Below are positions 15,458 through 23,790 of a stretch of DNA of 64,000 nt, piece after piece. Made by a program: the position numbers and the translations under genes. The notes under the pieces were generated by a model. That model had not been told where the DNA came from. It saw only the letters and a program-made list of their open reading frames with translations, and ran no database searches. Source of the DNA: Agrococcus terreus (GTDB taxonomy: Bacteria > Actinomycetota > Actinomycetes > Actinomycetales > Microbacteriaceae); assembly GCF_014645235.1 (NCBI RefSeq), contig NZ_BMLM01000001.1:310001-374000 (forward strand), given 5' to 3'. Each line of letters opens with the position of its first letter. Within the stretch, counting starts at the first letter, position 1.

Positions 15458-15778
15458 TCAGCCCTCCTGCGACTCGAGCAGCTCGTCGAGCTGCACCTGC
15501 AGGCGGTCACGGTGGTCGCGGATGAGGTCGAGGCTGCTGCCGAGGATGTCGGCGCGCGTCTGCACGTCGCCGAGCTCCGACTGCGTCTCGGCGAGCTGCG
15601 CCTGCGCGGCCGAGGCCTGCGAGAAGCCCAGCGCCGTGCCCGTCGCGCCGAGGGCGGCGACCACCACGAGCGCTACGATCCACGGCCAGCGTCGCGCGCG
15701 GGGCGCCGCGGCGGCGGTCGTCGGCGTGCCGGCCTCGGTCGCGGGGGCGGTCTGCTCGGTGCTGTGCGTCGTGGTCAT
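15458..15778 (-). CDS. Single-span membrane protein with coiled coil
   Basis: A 106-residue protein starting at ATG 15778 after GAGGAG. A Thr/Ala-rich cytoplasmic tail is followed by a basic patch (RARRWPW), one membrane span (about residues 33-53) and an outward coiled coil rich in Gln, Ala and Leu (QAQLAETQSELGDVQTRAD onwards) ending in ELLESQEG. No family is recognised. The layout resembles small actinobacterial envelope proteins; function is unknown. It is transcribed away from the olefin operon. Confidence 0.65.
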   Translation of the reverse strand: MTTTHSTEQTAPATEAGTPTTAAAAPRARRWPWIVALVVVAALGATGTALGFSQASAAQAQLAETQSELGDVQTRADILGSSLDLIRDHRDRLQVQLDELLESQEG

Positions 15779-16031
15779 CGGATGCTCCTCGGCAAGGGAC
15801 GGCGCACGCCAGCGGGCACGGCCGATCGCCGTGCGCCGGTCGCGCCCGTCGTCGGTGATGGGGGATCGGGACGCATGCTCGTGGCGCGTCCAGCAGACCA
15901 TCATCCCACGGACGTGGGGGACACGGGCGCGCCTCGGTCCGCCCGGAGCGAACCATGCCCGTCCCCCACAGGGTCGCTCGCTAGCCTGGCGGGCGTGCCG
16001 GAACCCAGAGCCGGCGCACTCTGGAGCACGC
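15779..16031. promoter_or_regulatory. Divergent upstream region of the olefin operon with an inverted repeat
   Basis: This 253-base gap holds an imperfect inverted repeat, GTGGGGGACACGGGC at 15914-15928 and GCCCGTCCCCCAC at 15957-15969 (a 2-base bulge). A TAGCCT hexamer at about 15982 could be the -10 for oleA. The repeat may be an operator; no regulator gene is adjacent. Confidence 0.4.
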
Positions 16032-17054
16032 ATGACCGGCAACGCGACCACCCGATTCAGCAACGTCTCGCTGCTGTCCGTCGCGAGCACCCTGCCCAGT
16101 CGCACGACCACGTCCGAGGACATCGAGCACCGCCTCGACGGCGCCCTCAGCCGCCTGAAGCTGCGCAAGGGCCTGCTGCGCCGCGTCGCCGGCGTCGACG
16201 CGCGGCGCAACTGGGCCGAGGGCGAGAGCGCGGATGCGGCCACGGTCCGGGCGGGCAACGAGGCGCTCGCGCAGGCGGGCGTGCAGCCGGGTGACGTCGG
16301 CCTCCTCATCAACACGAGCGTCACGCGCAAGCACCTCGAGCCGAGCGTCGCCGTGCGCCTCCACCACGAGCTCGGCCTGCCCACGAGCGCCATCAACTTC
16401 GACGTCGCCAACGCGTGCCTCGGCTTCGTGAACGGCATGAGCCTCGCGGCCGGGATGATCGAGTCGGGCCAGATCCGGTACGCGATCGTCGTCAACGGCG
16501 AGGACGCCGACGACATCCAGGTGAACACCGTCGAGCGGCTGCTGGGCGACGACATCGACCGCGACGACTTCCTCAGCGAGTTCGCCACCCTCACGCTCGG
16601 CTCCGGCTCGGCCGCCGCTGTGCTCGGCCGCGCCGACGAGCACCCCGAGGGCCACCGCATCCTCGGCGGCGTCACCCGCGCCGCCACCCAGTGGCACGAC
16701 CTCTGCGTCGGCAGCGCCGAGGGCATGTACACGAACGCGAAGGCGCTCCTCAAGGGCGGCCTCGAGCTCGTCGTCTCCGCCTGGAAGGAGGCGGCGCCGG
16801 AGTGGAAGTGGTCGGAGGTCGACCGCTACATCACGCACCAGGTCTCGTCGGTGCACACCAACGCGATCGTGAAGGCCGCGAAGCTCGACCCGGCCAAGGT
16901 GCCCACCACCTACCCGCGCTACGGCAACGTCGGCCCCGCCTCCATCCCGATCACGCTCGCCGAGGAGCAGGCCACGCTCCAGCGCGGCGACCGCGTGCTG
17001 CTCATGGGCGTCGGATCCGGCCTCAACACGGCCATGATGGAGCTCGCCTGGTGA
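16032..17054 (+). CDS. oleA: Acyl-CoA condensing thiolase OleA
   Basis: A 340-residue thiolase-fold enzyme related to FabH. The catalytic cysteine is C129 in NACLGFVNG; the His and Asn partners appear in THQVSSVHTN and GNVGPAS. OleA joins two long-chain acyl-CoAs head to head to a 2-alkyl-3-ketoacid, the first step of long-chain olefin synthesis. The following genes encode OleB-OleC and OleD, so the assignment is firm. The stop overlaps the oleBC start (GTGA). The start ATG 16032 follows CTGGAG. Confidence 0.92.
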   Translation: MTGNATTRFSNVSLLSVASTLPSRTTTSEDIEHRLDGALSRLKLRKGLLRRVAGVDARRNWAEGESADAATVRAGNEALAQAGVQPGDVGLLINTSVTRKHLEPSVAVRLHHELGLPTSAINFDVANACLGFVNGMSLAAGMIESGQIRYAIVVNGEDADDIQVNTVERLLGDDIDRDDFLSEFATLTLGSGSAAAVLGRADEHPEGHRILGGVTRAATQWHDLCVGSAEGMYTNAKALLKGGLELVVSAWKEAAPEWKWSEVDRYITHQVSSVHTNAIVKAAKLDPAKVPTTYPRYGNVGPASIPITLAEEQATLQRGDRVLLMGVGSGLNTAMMELAW

Positions 17055-19837
17055 GCTCGGCTCGCCACGACCACGCTCCCGGCAGCGGCTCCGGCCCCGC
17101 CGTCACCGCGCCGCGCACCACCACCGCGCCCGCCTCGCTCCCGCCCGAGGGCCTCCCCGGCCTCGACCCCGCGTGGAGTCGCCTCGTGCGCGTGCCTGGC
17201 CGCGGCATCGACGCCGGTGTCACGCGCGGCTGGCACTGCCTCGACACGGCCGGCGAGCTCGAGGCGCTCGGCGTCGAGCCGGCCGGCACGATCCTCGCGG
17301 TGCACGGCAACCCGACGTGGTCGTTCCTGTGGCGGCGCCTCGCCGAGGGGACGCTGGCCGCCGCCGCAGCGGGCGGACCCGCCTGGCGACTCGTCGCCGT
17401 CGACCAGCTCGAGATGGGCTTCTCGGAGCGCAGCGGCCTGCACCGCACGGTCGCGCAGCGCGTGCACGACCTCGCGGGCTTCGCGGATGCGGTGGTCGGC
17501 GACGGCCCCGTCATCACCATCGGGCACGACTGGGGCGGCGTCGTCTCGCTCGGTTGGGCCGTCGACCACGCGCCGCAGCTCGCCGGCGTCGCGCTGCTGA
17601 ACACCGCCATCCACCACCCGGCCGGCGTGCCGATCCCCGCGCCGCTGCGCCTCGCCCGCGCCCGCGGCGTGCTCGCCGCCTCCACCGTCGCGACGCCCGC
17701 GTTCCTCGAGACGACGCTCTCGCTGCCCGCCGAGCCGCTGCCGGCCGACGTGCGTGAGGCGTACCGCGCGCCCTACCGCACCGCCGCCCGGCGCGACGGC
17801 ATCGGCGGCTTCGTCGCCGACATCCCCGCCGACGCATCCCACGAGAGCCACGCCGAGCTCGAGCGCATCGCCGCCGGCGTCGCCCGGCTCGAGGCGCCCG
17901 CGCTCCTGCTGTGGGGGCCGCGCGACCCGATCTTCGGCGACCGCTACCTCGACGACCTCGTCGACCGCCTCCCGCACGCCCGCGTGCACCGCTTCGAGGG
18001 CGCGGGACACCTCGTGGCGGAGGAGCGGCTGTACGCGGATGCGGTGCTGTCGTGGGTGGGGGAGGACGTCGCTCCGGCTGCGGGTGGTCTCGAGACGCCG
18101 CGGCCTGCGGCCGAGGCTCCTCGACCAGCGGAGGGGGCGGCCGAGGCTCCTCCGCCAGCGGATGCGGAGGCGTTCCGCCCTCTCTGGCACCGCCTCGACG
18201 AGCGGGCGCTCGATGACGGCACGGCCGTCATCGACATGACGCGCACCGACGCCGGCGAGCCGCGCACCGTCTCGTGGCGGCAGCTGCATGCGCGCGTGCA
18301 GGAGCTCGCCGCCGGCCTCCACCGCCTGGGCATCCGCAGGGGCGACCGCGTCTCGCTGCTGCTCCAGCCCGGCCCCACCCTCACCGCCGTCGTCTACGCG
18401 TGCCTGCGCATCGGCGCGATCGCGGTCGTGGCGGATGCGGGGCTCGGCGTGCAGGGCCTCTCGCGCGCCGTCCGCGGCGCCCAGCCCGACGTCATCATCG
18501 GCGAGCAGAAGGGCCTCGCGGCCGCCCGCGCGCTCGGCTGGCCGGGACGCCGCTTCAGCGCCGGGCGCCTCCCGCGCGCCGCGGAGGCTGCGCTCGGCGT
18601 CGAGGCGAGCCTCGGCGAGGTCGCGCGCCTCGGCTGCGGCGAGCCCCTCCCGCCCGAGCCCGCCCCGGCCGACGAGGCGGCGGTGCTCTTCACCTCCGGC
18701 TCCACCGGCCCCGCGAAGGGCGTCGTCTACACGCACGCGCAGCTGAGCGCTCTCCGCGACGTGCTCGAGCAGCACCTGGCGATCCACGGCGGCACGGGCC
18801 TCGTCACCGGGTTCGCGCCGTTCGCGCTGCTCGGCCCCGCGCTCGGCACCCGCTCGGCGACGCCCGACATGGACGTCTCGGCGCCCCGCACGCTCACCGC
18901 ATCCGCCGTCGCCGCGGCCGTCCGGGCGTCGGACGCGCGCATCGTCTTCCTCTCGCCCGCGGCCGTCCTCAACGTGGTCGCCACCGCCGACGCGCTCACC
19001 GACGCCGACCGCGCGGCGCTCGGCCGCATCGAGACCTTCCTCTCCACCGGCGCGCCGATCGGGCTCGGGATGCTGCGCTCGATCGCCGCGCTCATGCCGG
19101 CCGCGACGCCGCGCACGCCTTACGGCATGACCGAGTGCCTGCTCGTCGCCGACATCACGCTCGCCGAGGTCGAGGCTGCGGCGACCGCGCCCGACGAGGG
19201 CGTCTGCGTCGGCCGCGCGATCGACGGCAACCGCATCCTCATCAGCGCCCTCGACGCCGACGGCCGCGCCGTGGGCGAGCCGAGCGCCGAGCCCGGCGTG
19301 CTCGGCGAGGTCGTCATCGCGGCACCGCACCTGAAGCGCGGCTACGACCGGCTCTGGCTCACCGACCGCGAGGCCGCGCGCGGCACCGAGGCGCTCGACG
19401 CCGGGAGCCCCGAGCACCCGATCCGCTGGCACCGCACGGGCGACGTCGGCCACCTCGACGCCGACGGGCGCCTCTGGATCGAGGGCCGCCTGCCGCACGT
19501 GCTCGTCACCGCCGACGGCCCGCTCGCGCCGGTCGGCACCGAGCAGGACGTCGAGGCGGTGGATGCGGTGCGCCGTGCCGCCGTCGTCGGCGTCGGCCCG
19601 CACGGCCTCCGCCAGGCGGTCGCCGTGGTCGAGTCGCTCCCGGCCGCCCGCCGGCCCGGCCTCGCCGACGCGGGCCTCGCGGCCGCCGTGCGCGCGAGCA
19701 CCGCGCAGCCGCTCGCGGCCGTGCTCGTCGTGCCGAGCCTCCCGACCGACGTGCGCCACAACTCCAAGATCGACCGCGTGCGCCTCTCGGCCTGGGCCGA
19801 GCGGACCCTCGCCGGCCGCACGCCGGGCGCGCCGTGA
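17051..19837 (+). CDS. oleBC: OleB-OleC fusion: beta-lactone decarboxylase and beta-lactone synthetase
   Basis: A 928-residue fusion. Residues about 35-340 are an alpha/beta hydrolase of the haloalkane-dehalogenase type with Asp nucleophile in GHDWGG (158-163) and His in GAGH (about 317), i.e. OleB, which decarboxylates a beta-lactone to the olefin. Residues about 372-928 are an AMP-ligase fold with FTSGSTGPAKG (about 547-557), TPYGMTEC and the HRTGDVGHLD hinge, i.e. OleC, which makes the beta-lactone. Such fusions are known in actinobacteria. The linker (346-371, Ala/Pro/Glu-rich) coincides with a dispersed repeat seen elsewhere in the window. GTG start overlaps oleA; stop overlaps oleD. Confidence 0.92.
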   Translation: MSSARHDHAPGSGSGPAVTAPRTTTAPASLPPEGLPGLDPAWSRLVRVPGRGIDAGVTRGWHCLDTAGELEALGVEPAGTILAVHGNPTWSFLWRRLAEGTLAAAAAGGPAWRLVAVDQLEMGFSERSGLHRTVAQRVHDLAGFADAVVGDGPVITIGHDWGGVVSLGWAVDHAPQLAGVALLNTAIHHPAGVPIPAPLRLARARGVLAASTVATPAFLETTLSLPAEPLPADVREAYRAPYRTAARRDGIGGFVADIPADASHESHAELERIAAGVARLEAPALLLWGPRDPIFGDRYLDDLVDRLPHARVHRFEGAGHLVAEERLYADAVLSWVGEDVAPAAGGLETPRPAAEAPRPAEGAAEAPPPADAEAFRPLWHRLDERALDDGTAVIDMTRTDAGEPRTVSWRQLHARVQELAAGLHRLGIRRGDRVSLLLQPGPTLTAVVYACLRIGAIAVVADAGLGVQGLSRAVRGAQPDVIIGEQKGLAAARALGWPGRRFSAGRLPRAAEAALGVEASLGEVARLGCGEPLPPEPAPADEAAVLFTSGSTGPAKGVVYTHAQLSALRDVLEQHLAIHGGTGLVTGFAPFALLGPALGTRSATPDMDVSAPRTLTASAVAAAVRASDARIVFLSPAAVLNVVATADALTDADRAALGRIETFLSTGAPIGLGMLRSIAALMPAATPRTPYGMTECLLVADITLAEVEAAATAPDEGVCVGRAIDGNRILISALDADGRAVGEPSAEPGVLGEVVIAAPHLKRGYDRLWLTDREAARGTEALDAGSPEHPIRWHRTGDVGHLDADGRLWIEGRLPHVLVTADGPLAPVGTEQDVEAVDAVRRAAVVGVGPHGLRQAVAVVESLPAARRPGLADAGLAAAVRASTAQPLAAVLVVPSLPTDVRHNSKIDRVRLSAWAERTLAGRTPGAP
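18086..18162 (+). repeat. Intergenic-type repeat inside oleBC, forming the inter-domain linker
   Basis: GGTCTCGAGAC at 18086-18096 and GCTCCTCGACCAGCGG at 18116-18131 reproduce the ends of the elements at 55516-55563 and 57051-57096. A further 24-base copy of the right part follows at 18139-18162, offset by 30 bases (10 codons) from 18109-18132 with two differences. All is read in frame as the linker between OleB and OleC. Confidence 0.75.
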
Positions 19838-20820
19838 TCGCGCTCGTCACCGGCGCCTCCGGCTTCCTCGGCCGTGCCGTCGCCGCGCAGCTCGTCGCCG
19901 AGGGGCACGAGGTGCGCACGCTGCAGCGCCGCCCCTCGGGTGTCGCGGGCGCGACCGACGTGCTCGGCTCGATCACCGATCCGGATGCCGTGGCCCGCGC
20001 CGTCGCCGGGGATGGGTCGGCACCCGTCGAGGGCGTCGTGCACCTCGCCGCGAAGGTGTCGCTCACGGGCGACCCCGCCGACTTCCGCGCCGTGAACGTC
20101 GAGGGCACGCGCGCGCTGCTCGACGCCGCCGAGAGCGCGGGCGCCGCCCGCTTCGTGCAGGTCTCGTCGCCCTCGGTCGCGCACGCGGGCGCCTCGCTGA
20201 CGGGCGTCGGCGCCGAGCCCGCCTCGCCGCAGCACGCGCGCGGCGACTACGCGCGCACGAAGGCCGAGGCCGAGCGCATCGCCCTCGAGCGCGACTCCGA
20301 CCGCCTCGCCGTAGTCGCGATCCGCCCCCACATCGTCTGGGGGCCGGGCGACGAGCAGCTCATCGAGCGCGTCGTCGACCGCGCCCGCCGCGGCCGGCTG
20401 CCGCTGCTGAACGGCGGCACGGCCCTCATCGACTCCACCTACGTCGACAACGCGGCGACCGCGATCGCGGCCGCGCTGCGGCGGGCGGATGCGGCGCACG
20501 GCCGCGCGCTCGTGGTGACCAACGGCGAGCCCCGCCCCGTCGGCGACCTGCTCGCGGGCATCTGCACGGCGGCGGGGGTGAGGCCCCCGCGCATCAGCGT
20601 GCCCGCCGCGCTCGGCCGAGCGGTCGGCTCGCTCGTGGAGCGCGCGTGGGCGATCCGCCCCGGTGCCGACGAGCCGCCGATGACGCGGTTCCTCGCCGAG
20701 CAGCTCTCGACCGCGCACTGGTTCGACCAGCGCGAGACGCGTGAGGCGCTCGACTGGGCGCCGACGGTCACGATCGACGAGGGCCTCGCGCGCCTTGCCG
20801 CGCACTACCGCGCGCGCTGA
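19834..20820 (+). CDS. oleD: NAD(P)H-dependent 2-alkyl-3-ketoacid reductase OleD
   Basis: A 328-residue extended SDR-fold protein: VTGASGFLGRAV at the N-terminus binds the nucleotide, DYARTKAEAE gives the catalytic Tyr and Lys, and IRPHIVWGPGD is typical of the 3-beta-HSD/NSDHL-like branch. OleD reduces the OleA product to the 2-alkyl-3-hydroxyacid that OleC cyclises. GTG start at 19834 overlaps the oleBC stop. With OleA and OleBC the set is complete, so this strain should make long-chain internal olefins from fatty acyl-CoA. Confidence 0.9.
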   Translation: MIALVTGASGFLGRAVAAQLVAEGHEVRTLQRRPSGVAGATDVLGSITDPDAVARAVAGDGSAPVEGVVHLAAKVSLTGDPADFRAVNVEGTRALLDAAESAGAARFVQVSSPSVAHAGASLTGVGAEPASPQHARGDYARTKAEAERIALERDSDRLAVVAIRPHIVWGPGDEQLIERVVDRARRGRLPLLNGGTALIDSTYVDNAATAIAAALRRADAAHGRALVVTNGEPRPVGDLLAGICTAAGVRPPRISVPAALGRAVGSLVERAWAIRPGADEPPMTRFLAEQLSTAHWFDQRETREALDWAPTVTIDEGLARLAAHYRAR

Positions 20821-20881
20821 GCGCGCCGCCCGCTGCGGCGATCGCTGCCCGCCGCGGTTCGCCGCCATGCCGGCGCGACGG

Positions 20882-20936
20882 TTGGTGCACGCCGTGGTCG
20901 GTCTGCACGACCGAGAACGACCACGGCGTGCACCAA
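20882..20936. repeat. Perfect 19-bp inverted repeat containing a 49-base GTGCAC unit
   Basis: Arms TTGGTGCACGCCGTGGTCG (20882-20900) and the exact complement (20918-20936) flank 17 bases that hold a further small stem (CGGTC/GACCG). From GTGCAC to GTGCAC it measures 49 bases (20885-20933), as in the pairs at 14879 and 47839. It could also end the oleABCD message; the stop of oleD is 61 bases away. Confidence 0.8.
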
Positions 20937-21027
20937 GTCTCATCGGGCGCTGCGCCGATTGGTGCCCGGCGCGTCGCACGGAGCGGGCGGGCGCGGCCGT
21001 GCGGGGCGCGCGGTCGCCCGCGGCGCG

Positions 21028-21381
21028 TCAGTCGCGCTCGAGCGCGGGCACCGACTCGTGCACGGGCGCGGTGCCGAGCATGTGCTCGCCCTGGTGCATC
21101 GCGATCGTCACGAGCTCGCTCGCGTGGTCGTCCGCGAGCCGGTAGAAGACGCGCGTGCCGACCTGGCGGGCGATGACCATGCGGGCGAGCCGCATCTTCG
21201 CGAGGTGCTGCGAGACGGCCGGCGTGGGGCGCCGGGCGACGGCGGCGAGGTCGCCGACCGACATCTCGCCCTCGCGGAGCGCGAGGAGGATCCGCAGCCG
21301 GGTCGCATCGGCGAGCATCGAGAACACCTCGACCGCGAGCTCGACCGGCTCGTCGTCGACGTACGACATATCTGCATCCAT
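21028..21381 (-). CDS. ArsR/SmtB-family metal-sensing repressor (zinc type)
   Basis: A 117-residue winged-helix repressor starting at ATG 21381. The recognition helix is in TPAVSQHLAKMRLAR. The last helix reads DDHASELVTIAMHQGEH and carries Asp, His, His and Glu/His in nearly the spacing of the alpha-5 zinc sites of SmtB and CzrA. It is divergent from a CDF cation exporter, and a palindrome overlaps the exporter's promoter, so it most likely represses zinc (or cobalt) efflux until metal binds. Its C-terminus lies near the repeat at 20882. Confidence 0.85.
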   Translation of the reverse strand: MDADMSYVDDEPVELAVEVFSMLADATRLRILLALREGEMSVGDLAAVARRPTPAVSQHLAKMRLARMVIARQVGTRVFYRLADDHASELVTIAMHQGEHMLGTAPVHESVPALERD

Positions 21382-21449
21382 GCGCACACGATGACACAGC
21401 GCGCCAGCACTGGCAAGGCGCGGCGTCCGCCAGAGACGAGCGTTGCCGC

Positions 21450-21486
21450 ATTGCAGATTGTCAACATTCTGCAATCACGCTACGGT
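21450..21486 (+). promoter_or_regulatory. ArsR operator and leaderless promoter of the CDF exporter
   Basis: ATTGCAGA (21450-21457) and TCTGCAAT (21468-21475) form a perfect inverted repeat with 10 bases between. Overlapping it is a promoter, TTGTCA (21458-21463), 17 bases, TACGGT (21481-21486). The ATG at 21493 is 6 bases past the -10, so the transcript should be leaderless and the repressor would block polymerase directly. Confidence 0.75.
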
Positions 21487-21492
21487 GGGCCC

Positions 21493-22551
21493 ATGAGCGC
21501 CACCCACGAGCACAGCGACCACGGTCACCACGACCACGGCCCGGGCGACCACGGCCACGACCACGACCACGACCACGGCCACGCCTTCGACGAGGCGCAC
21601 CCGCCGCGTCCGGCCTCCGCGAGCGGCGGCCACCACAGCCACAGTCACGGCCTCGAGGGCCACACGACGGCCACCGGCAAGCACCGCAAGAAGCTCGTCA
21701 TCGTGCTCTGCATCACCGCGAGCATCTTCGTCGTGCAGCTCATCGGCGCCTTCGTCGCCAACTCGCTCGCGCTGCTCGCCGACGCCGGCCACATGCTCAC
21801 CGACGCGATGGGCGTCACGATCGCGCTCATCGCGAGCATCCTCGCGGCGCTCCCGGCCACGTCGAAGCGCACCTTCGGCCTCATGCGCGTCGAGGTGCTC
21901 GCCGCCATGGCGAACGGCATCATCCTCGGCGTCATCTGCGTCGTGATCGTCATCGAGGGCATCCGCCGCCTCGGCACCGAGGTCGAGGTCGAGGCCGGCC
22001 CCATGCTCATCGCGGCCATCGCCGGCGCGCTCGCGAACCTCGTCTCGCTGCTCATCCTGCAGTCGGGCCAGAAGGAGAGCCTCAACGTGCGCGGCGCCTA
22101 CCTCGAGGTGCTCGGCGACCTGCTCGGCTCGGTCGCCGTCATCATCGCCGGCTTCATCATCCTGTTCACCGGGTGGATGGTCGTCGACCAGATCGCCTCG
22201 TTCGCGATCGCGGCCCTCATCGCACCGCGCGCCTACAGCCTCCTCAAGGACGTGCTGCGGGTGCTGCTCGAAGCCACGCCGCAGGACGTCGACCTCGACG
22301 CCACGCGCGAGCACATGCTCTCGGTGAAGGGCGTCGTCGACGTGCACGACCTCCACGCCTGGACCATCACCTCCGGCGTCAACGCCCTCTCGGCGCACGT
22401 CGTCGTCGACGACGCGATCGACGAGCGCGACTACCACGACGTGCTCGACGAGCTCCACGCGTGCATCGGCGAGCACTTCGACACCGAGCACTGCACGCTG
22501 CAGATCGAGCCGGCGAAGCACGCGCCGCACGAGCACGCGCTCCACGCGTGA
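21493..22551 (+). CDS. Cation diffusion facilitator (zinc/cobalt exporter)
   Basis: A 352-residue CDF protein. The first 55 residues are very His/Asp-rich (repeated HDHDH stretches), a likely metal-catching tail. Six membrane spans follow; the transport site is visible as DAGHMLTD in span 2 and EVLGDLLGS in span 5, where the usual His is Glu. The C-terminal domain contains VHDLHAW and a His-rich end (HAPHEHALHA). It should export Zn(II) or Co(II) in exchange for protons under control of the divergent ArsR repressor. No ribosome site precedes the ATG, in line with leaderless transcription. Confidence 0.9.
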   Translation: MSATHEHSDHGHHDHGPGDHGHDHDHDHGHAFDEAHPPRPASASGGHHSHSHGLEGHTTATGKHRKKLVIVLCITASIFVVQLIGAFVANSLALLADAGHMLTDAMGVTIALIASILAALPATSKRTFGLMRVEVLAAMANGIILGVICVVIVIEGIRRLGTEVEVEAGPMLIAAIAGALANLVSLLILQSGQKESLNVRGAYLEVLGDLLGSVAVIIAGFIILFTGWMVVDQIASFAIAALIAPRAYSLLKDVLRVLLEATPQDVDLDATREHMLSVKGVVDVHDLHAWTITSGVNALSAHVVVDDAIDERDYHDVLDELHACIGEHFDTEHCTLQIEPAKHAPHEHALHA

Positions 22552-22606
22552 CGCGTCGGCCGTGACGCCCGACGTCGTCCGGTCATAGCGCCCGCACATC
22601 GTCGTG

Positions 22607-22617
22607 ATGTAGACAAT
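22607..22617. promoter_or_regulatory. Candidate GntR operator upstream of the first VanR-type regulator
   Basis: ATGTAGACAAT (ATTGTCTACAT on the other strand) lies 23 bases before the ATG at 22640. The stretch ATTGTCTAC is shared with the region before the paralogous regulator at 41396 and resembles the ATTGTnnACAAT core at 29445 and 41510. Probably an autoregulatory site. Confidence 0.45.
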
Positions 22618-22639
22618 AGGAAGATAGGCAGGGGGAGCC

Positions 22640-23341
22640 ATGGTGGGACTGCAGTCCATCTCGGCGATCGAGAGCCGCTCGACGGCCGTGATCATCGCCG
22701 ACCAGCTCCGCGAGGGGATCATCGCCGGCACGTTCGAGTCGGGCGACCAGATCAACGAGGCCCAGCTGGCCGAGCGCCTCGAGGTCTCGCGCGGTCCCGT
22801 GCGCGAGGCGCTGCACCGCCTCGTGCAGGAGGGGCTCCTCGAGGGGCGCCCCAACCGCGGCGTCTTCGTCAAGCAGGTCACGCATCGCGACATCGCGGAG
22901 GTGGCGGAGGCGCGCGAGGTCATCGAGTGCGCGGCGGCGGAGGTCGTGGTCGGCCACGGCGCCGCCGAGCGCTCGCGCATCGCCGACGCCCTCGTCGCCG
23001 CCACCGAGCCGATGGCGGATGCGGTGCGCCGCGGCGACCGGGCGGCGCTGCGCCGCGCCGACCTCGGCTTCCACGCGCTGCTCGTGGCGCAGGGCGCCAA
23101 CCGCCGCCTCGAGCGCGCCTATCGCACGCTCGCCACCGAGGCGCTCATCGCGATGAGCCACTTCGACGGCTGGGAGCCCGACGACGCGCTCATCGCCGAG
23201 CACGTGCGGCTCGCCGAGCTGCTCCGCGCCGGCGACATGGAGGCGTTCCACCGCGTGCTCCACGAGCACCTGGCCATCGACACGATCGAGCTGCACACGC
23301 ACGACGACGAGCCGCTCCGCCACGGCCGCGTCGAGGCCTGA
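22640..23341 (+). CDS. GntR-family regulator with FCD domain (paralogue A)
   Basis: A 233-residue regulator: winged helix about residues 15-75 (QINEAQLAERLEVSRGPVRE) and an FCD effector domain with ligand residues in RADLGFH, EHVRLAELL and LHEHLA. It is a close paralogue of the regulator at 40668-41396: both share an ST/RPTAVxIADQLRE start, SRGPVREALHRLVQEGLL and RPNRGVFV. The gene stands alone, with ribosome site GGGGAG. Its target may include the ABC/catabolic operon starting at 29535, whose promoter carries a similar operator; that link is inferred. Confidence 0.8.
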   Translation: MVGLQSISAIESRSTAVIIADQLREGIIAGTFESGDQINEAQLAERLEVSRGPVREALHRLVQEGLLEGRPNRGVFVKQVTHRDIAEVAEAREVIECAAAEVVVGHGAAERSRIADALVAATEPMADAVRRGDRAALRRADLGFHALLVAQGANRRLERAYRTLATEALIAMSHFDGWEPDDALIAEHVRLAELLRAGDMEAFHRVLHEHLAIDTIELHTHDDEPLRHGRVEA

Positions 23342-23537
23342 CGCGCTCCCGGCGCGGCACCGACGCGCCGGCTCTGAGGGCCGCATCCGGGGCTGCCGCG
23401 ATCGCGTCGATGGGCGGCCGCGCGCAGGCCGCGCACATCGCGGTGCGCGAGACTGCAGGTCCGCACCGAGATCGGGGATCCGCATGGCATCGCACGTCCG
23501 ACGGCGGGGGCGCGACCTCGCAGGCCGCAGGCCCTGA

Positions 23538-23777
23538 ATGGCCCCCGACGGGCCGGGCGACGCTCGGCCCTCGTTCGCGGGATGGCTCGCGTTCGGCCTG
23601 TCCTGCTGCTCGGTCGGCCTCCTGGCGCTCGCGATCGGGCTGCGCTTCATGACCGAGCTGCCGCGGCCGATCGCCGACGCGGTGCTCGTCGGCTCCGCCG
23701 CCTACTTCCTCGCCGGCCTGGTCGGCTGGCTCGTGTGGCGCAGGCAGTCGGCCGGCGCCGAGCCGCCCGCCGGCTGA
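23538..23777 (+). CDS. Small two-span membrane protein
   Basis: A 79-residue protein with two hydrophobic segments (about 14-36 and 45-67) joined by a short loop (RFMTELPRPIAD) and a hydrophilic tail. Codon use fits coding sequence, but the ribosome site is weak and the 196 bases before it hold no recognised promoter. No family is recognised. Confidence 0.5.
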   Translation: MAPDGPGDARPSFAGWLAFGLSCCSVGLLALAIGLRFMTELPRPIADAVLVGSAAYFLAGLVGWLVWRRQSAGAEPPAG

Positions 23778-23790
23778 GGTCGCCGCGCGC

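Noticed and set aside
16919-19759. A 946-codon open frame opposite oleBC
   Set aside because: Shadow of the OleB and OleC coding sequence; no recognisable domain.
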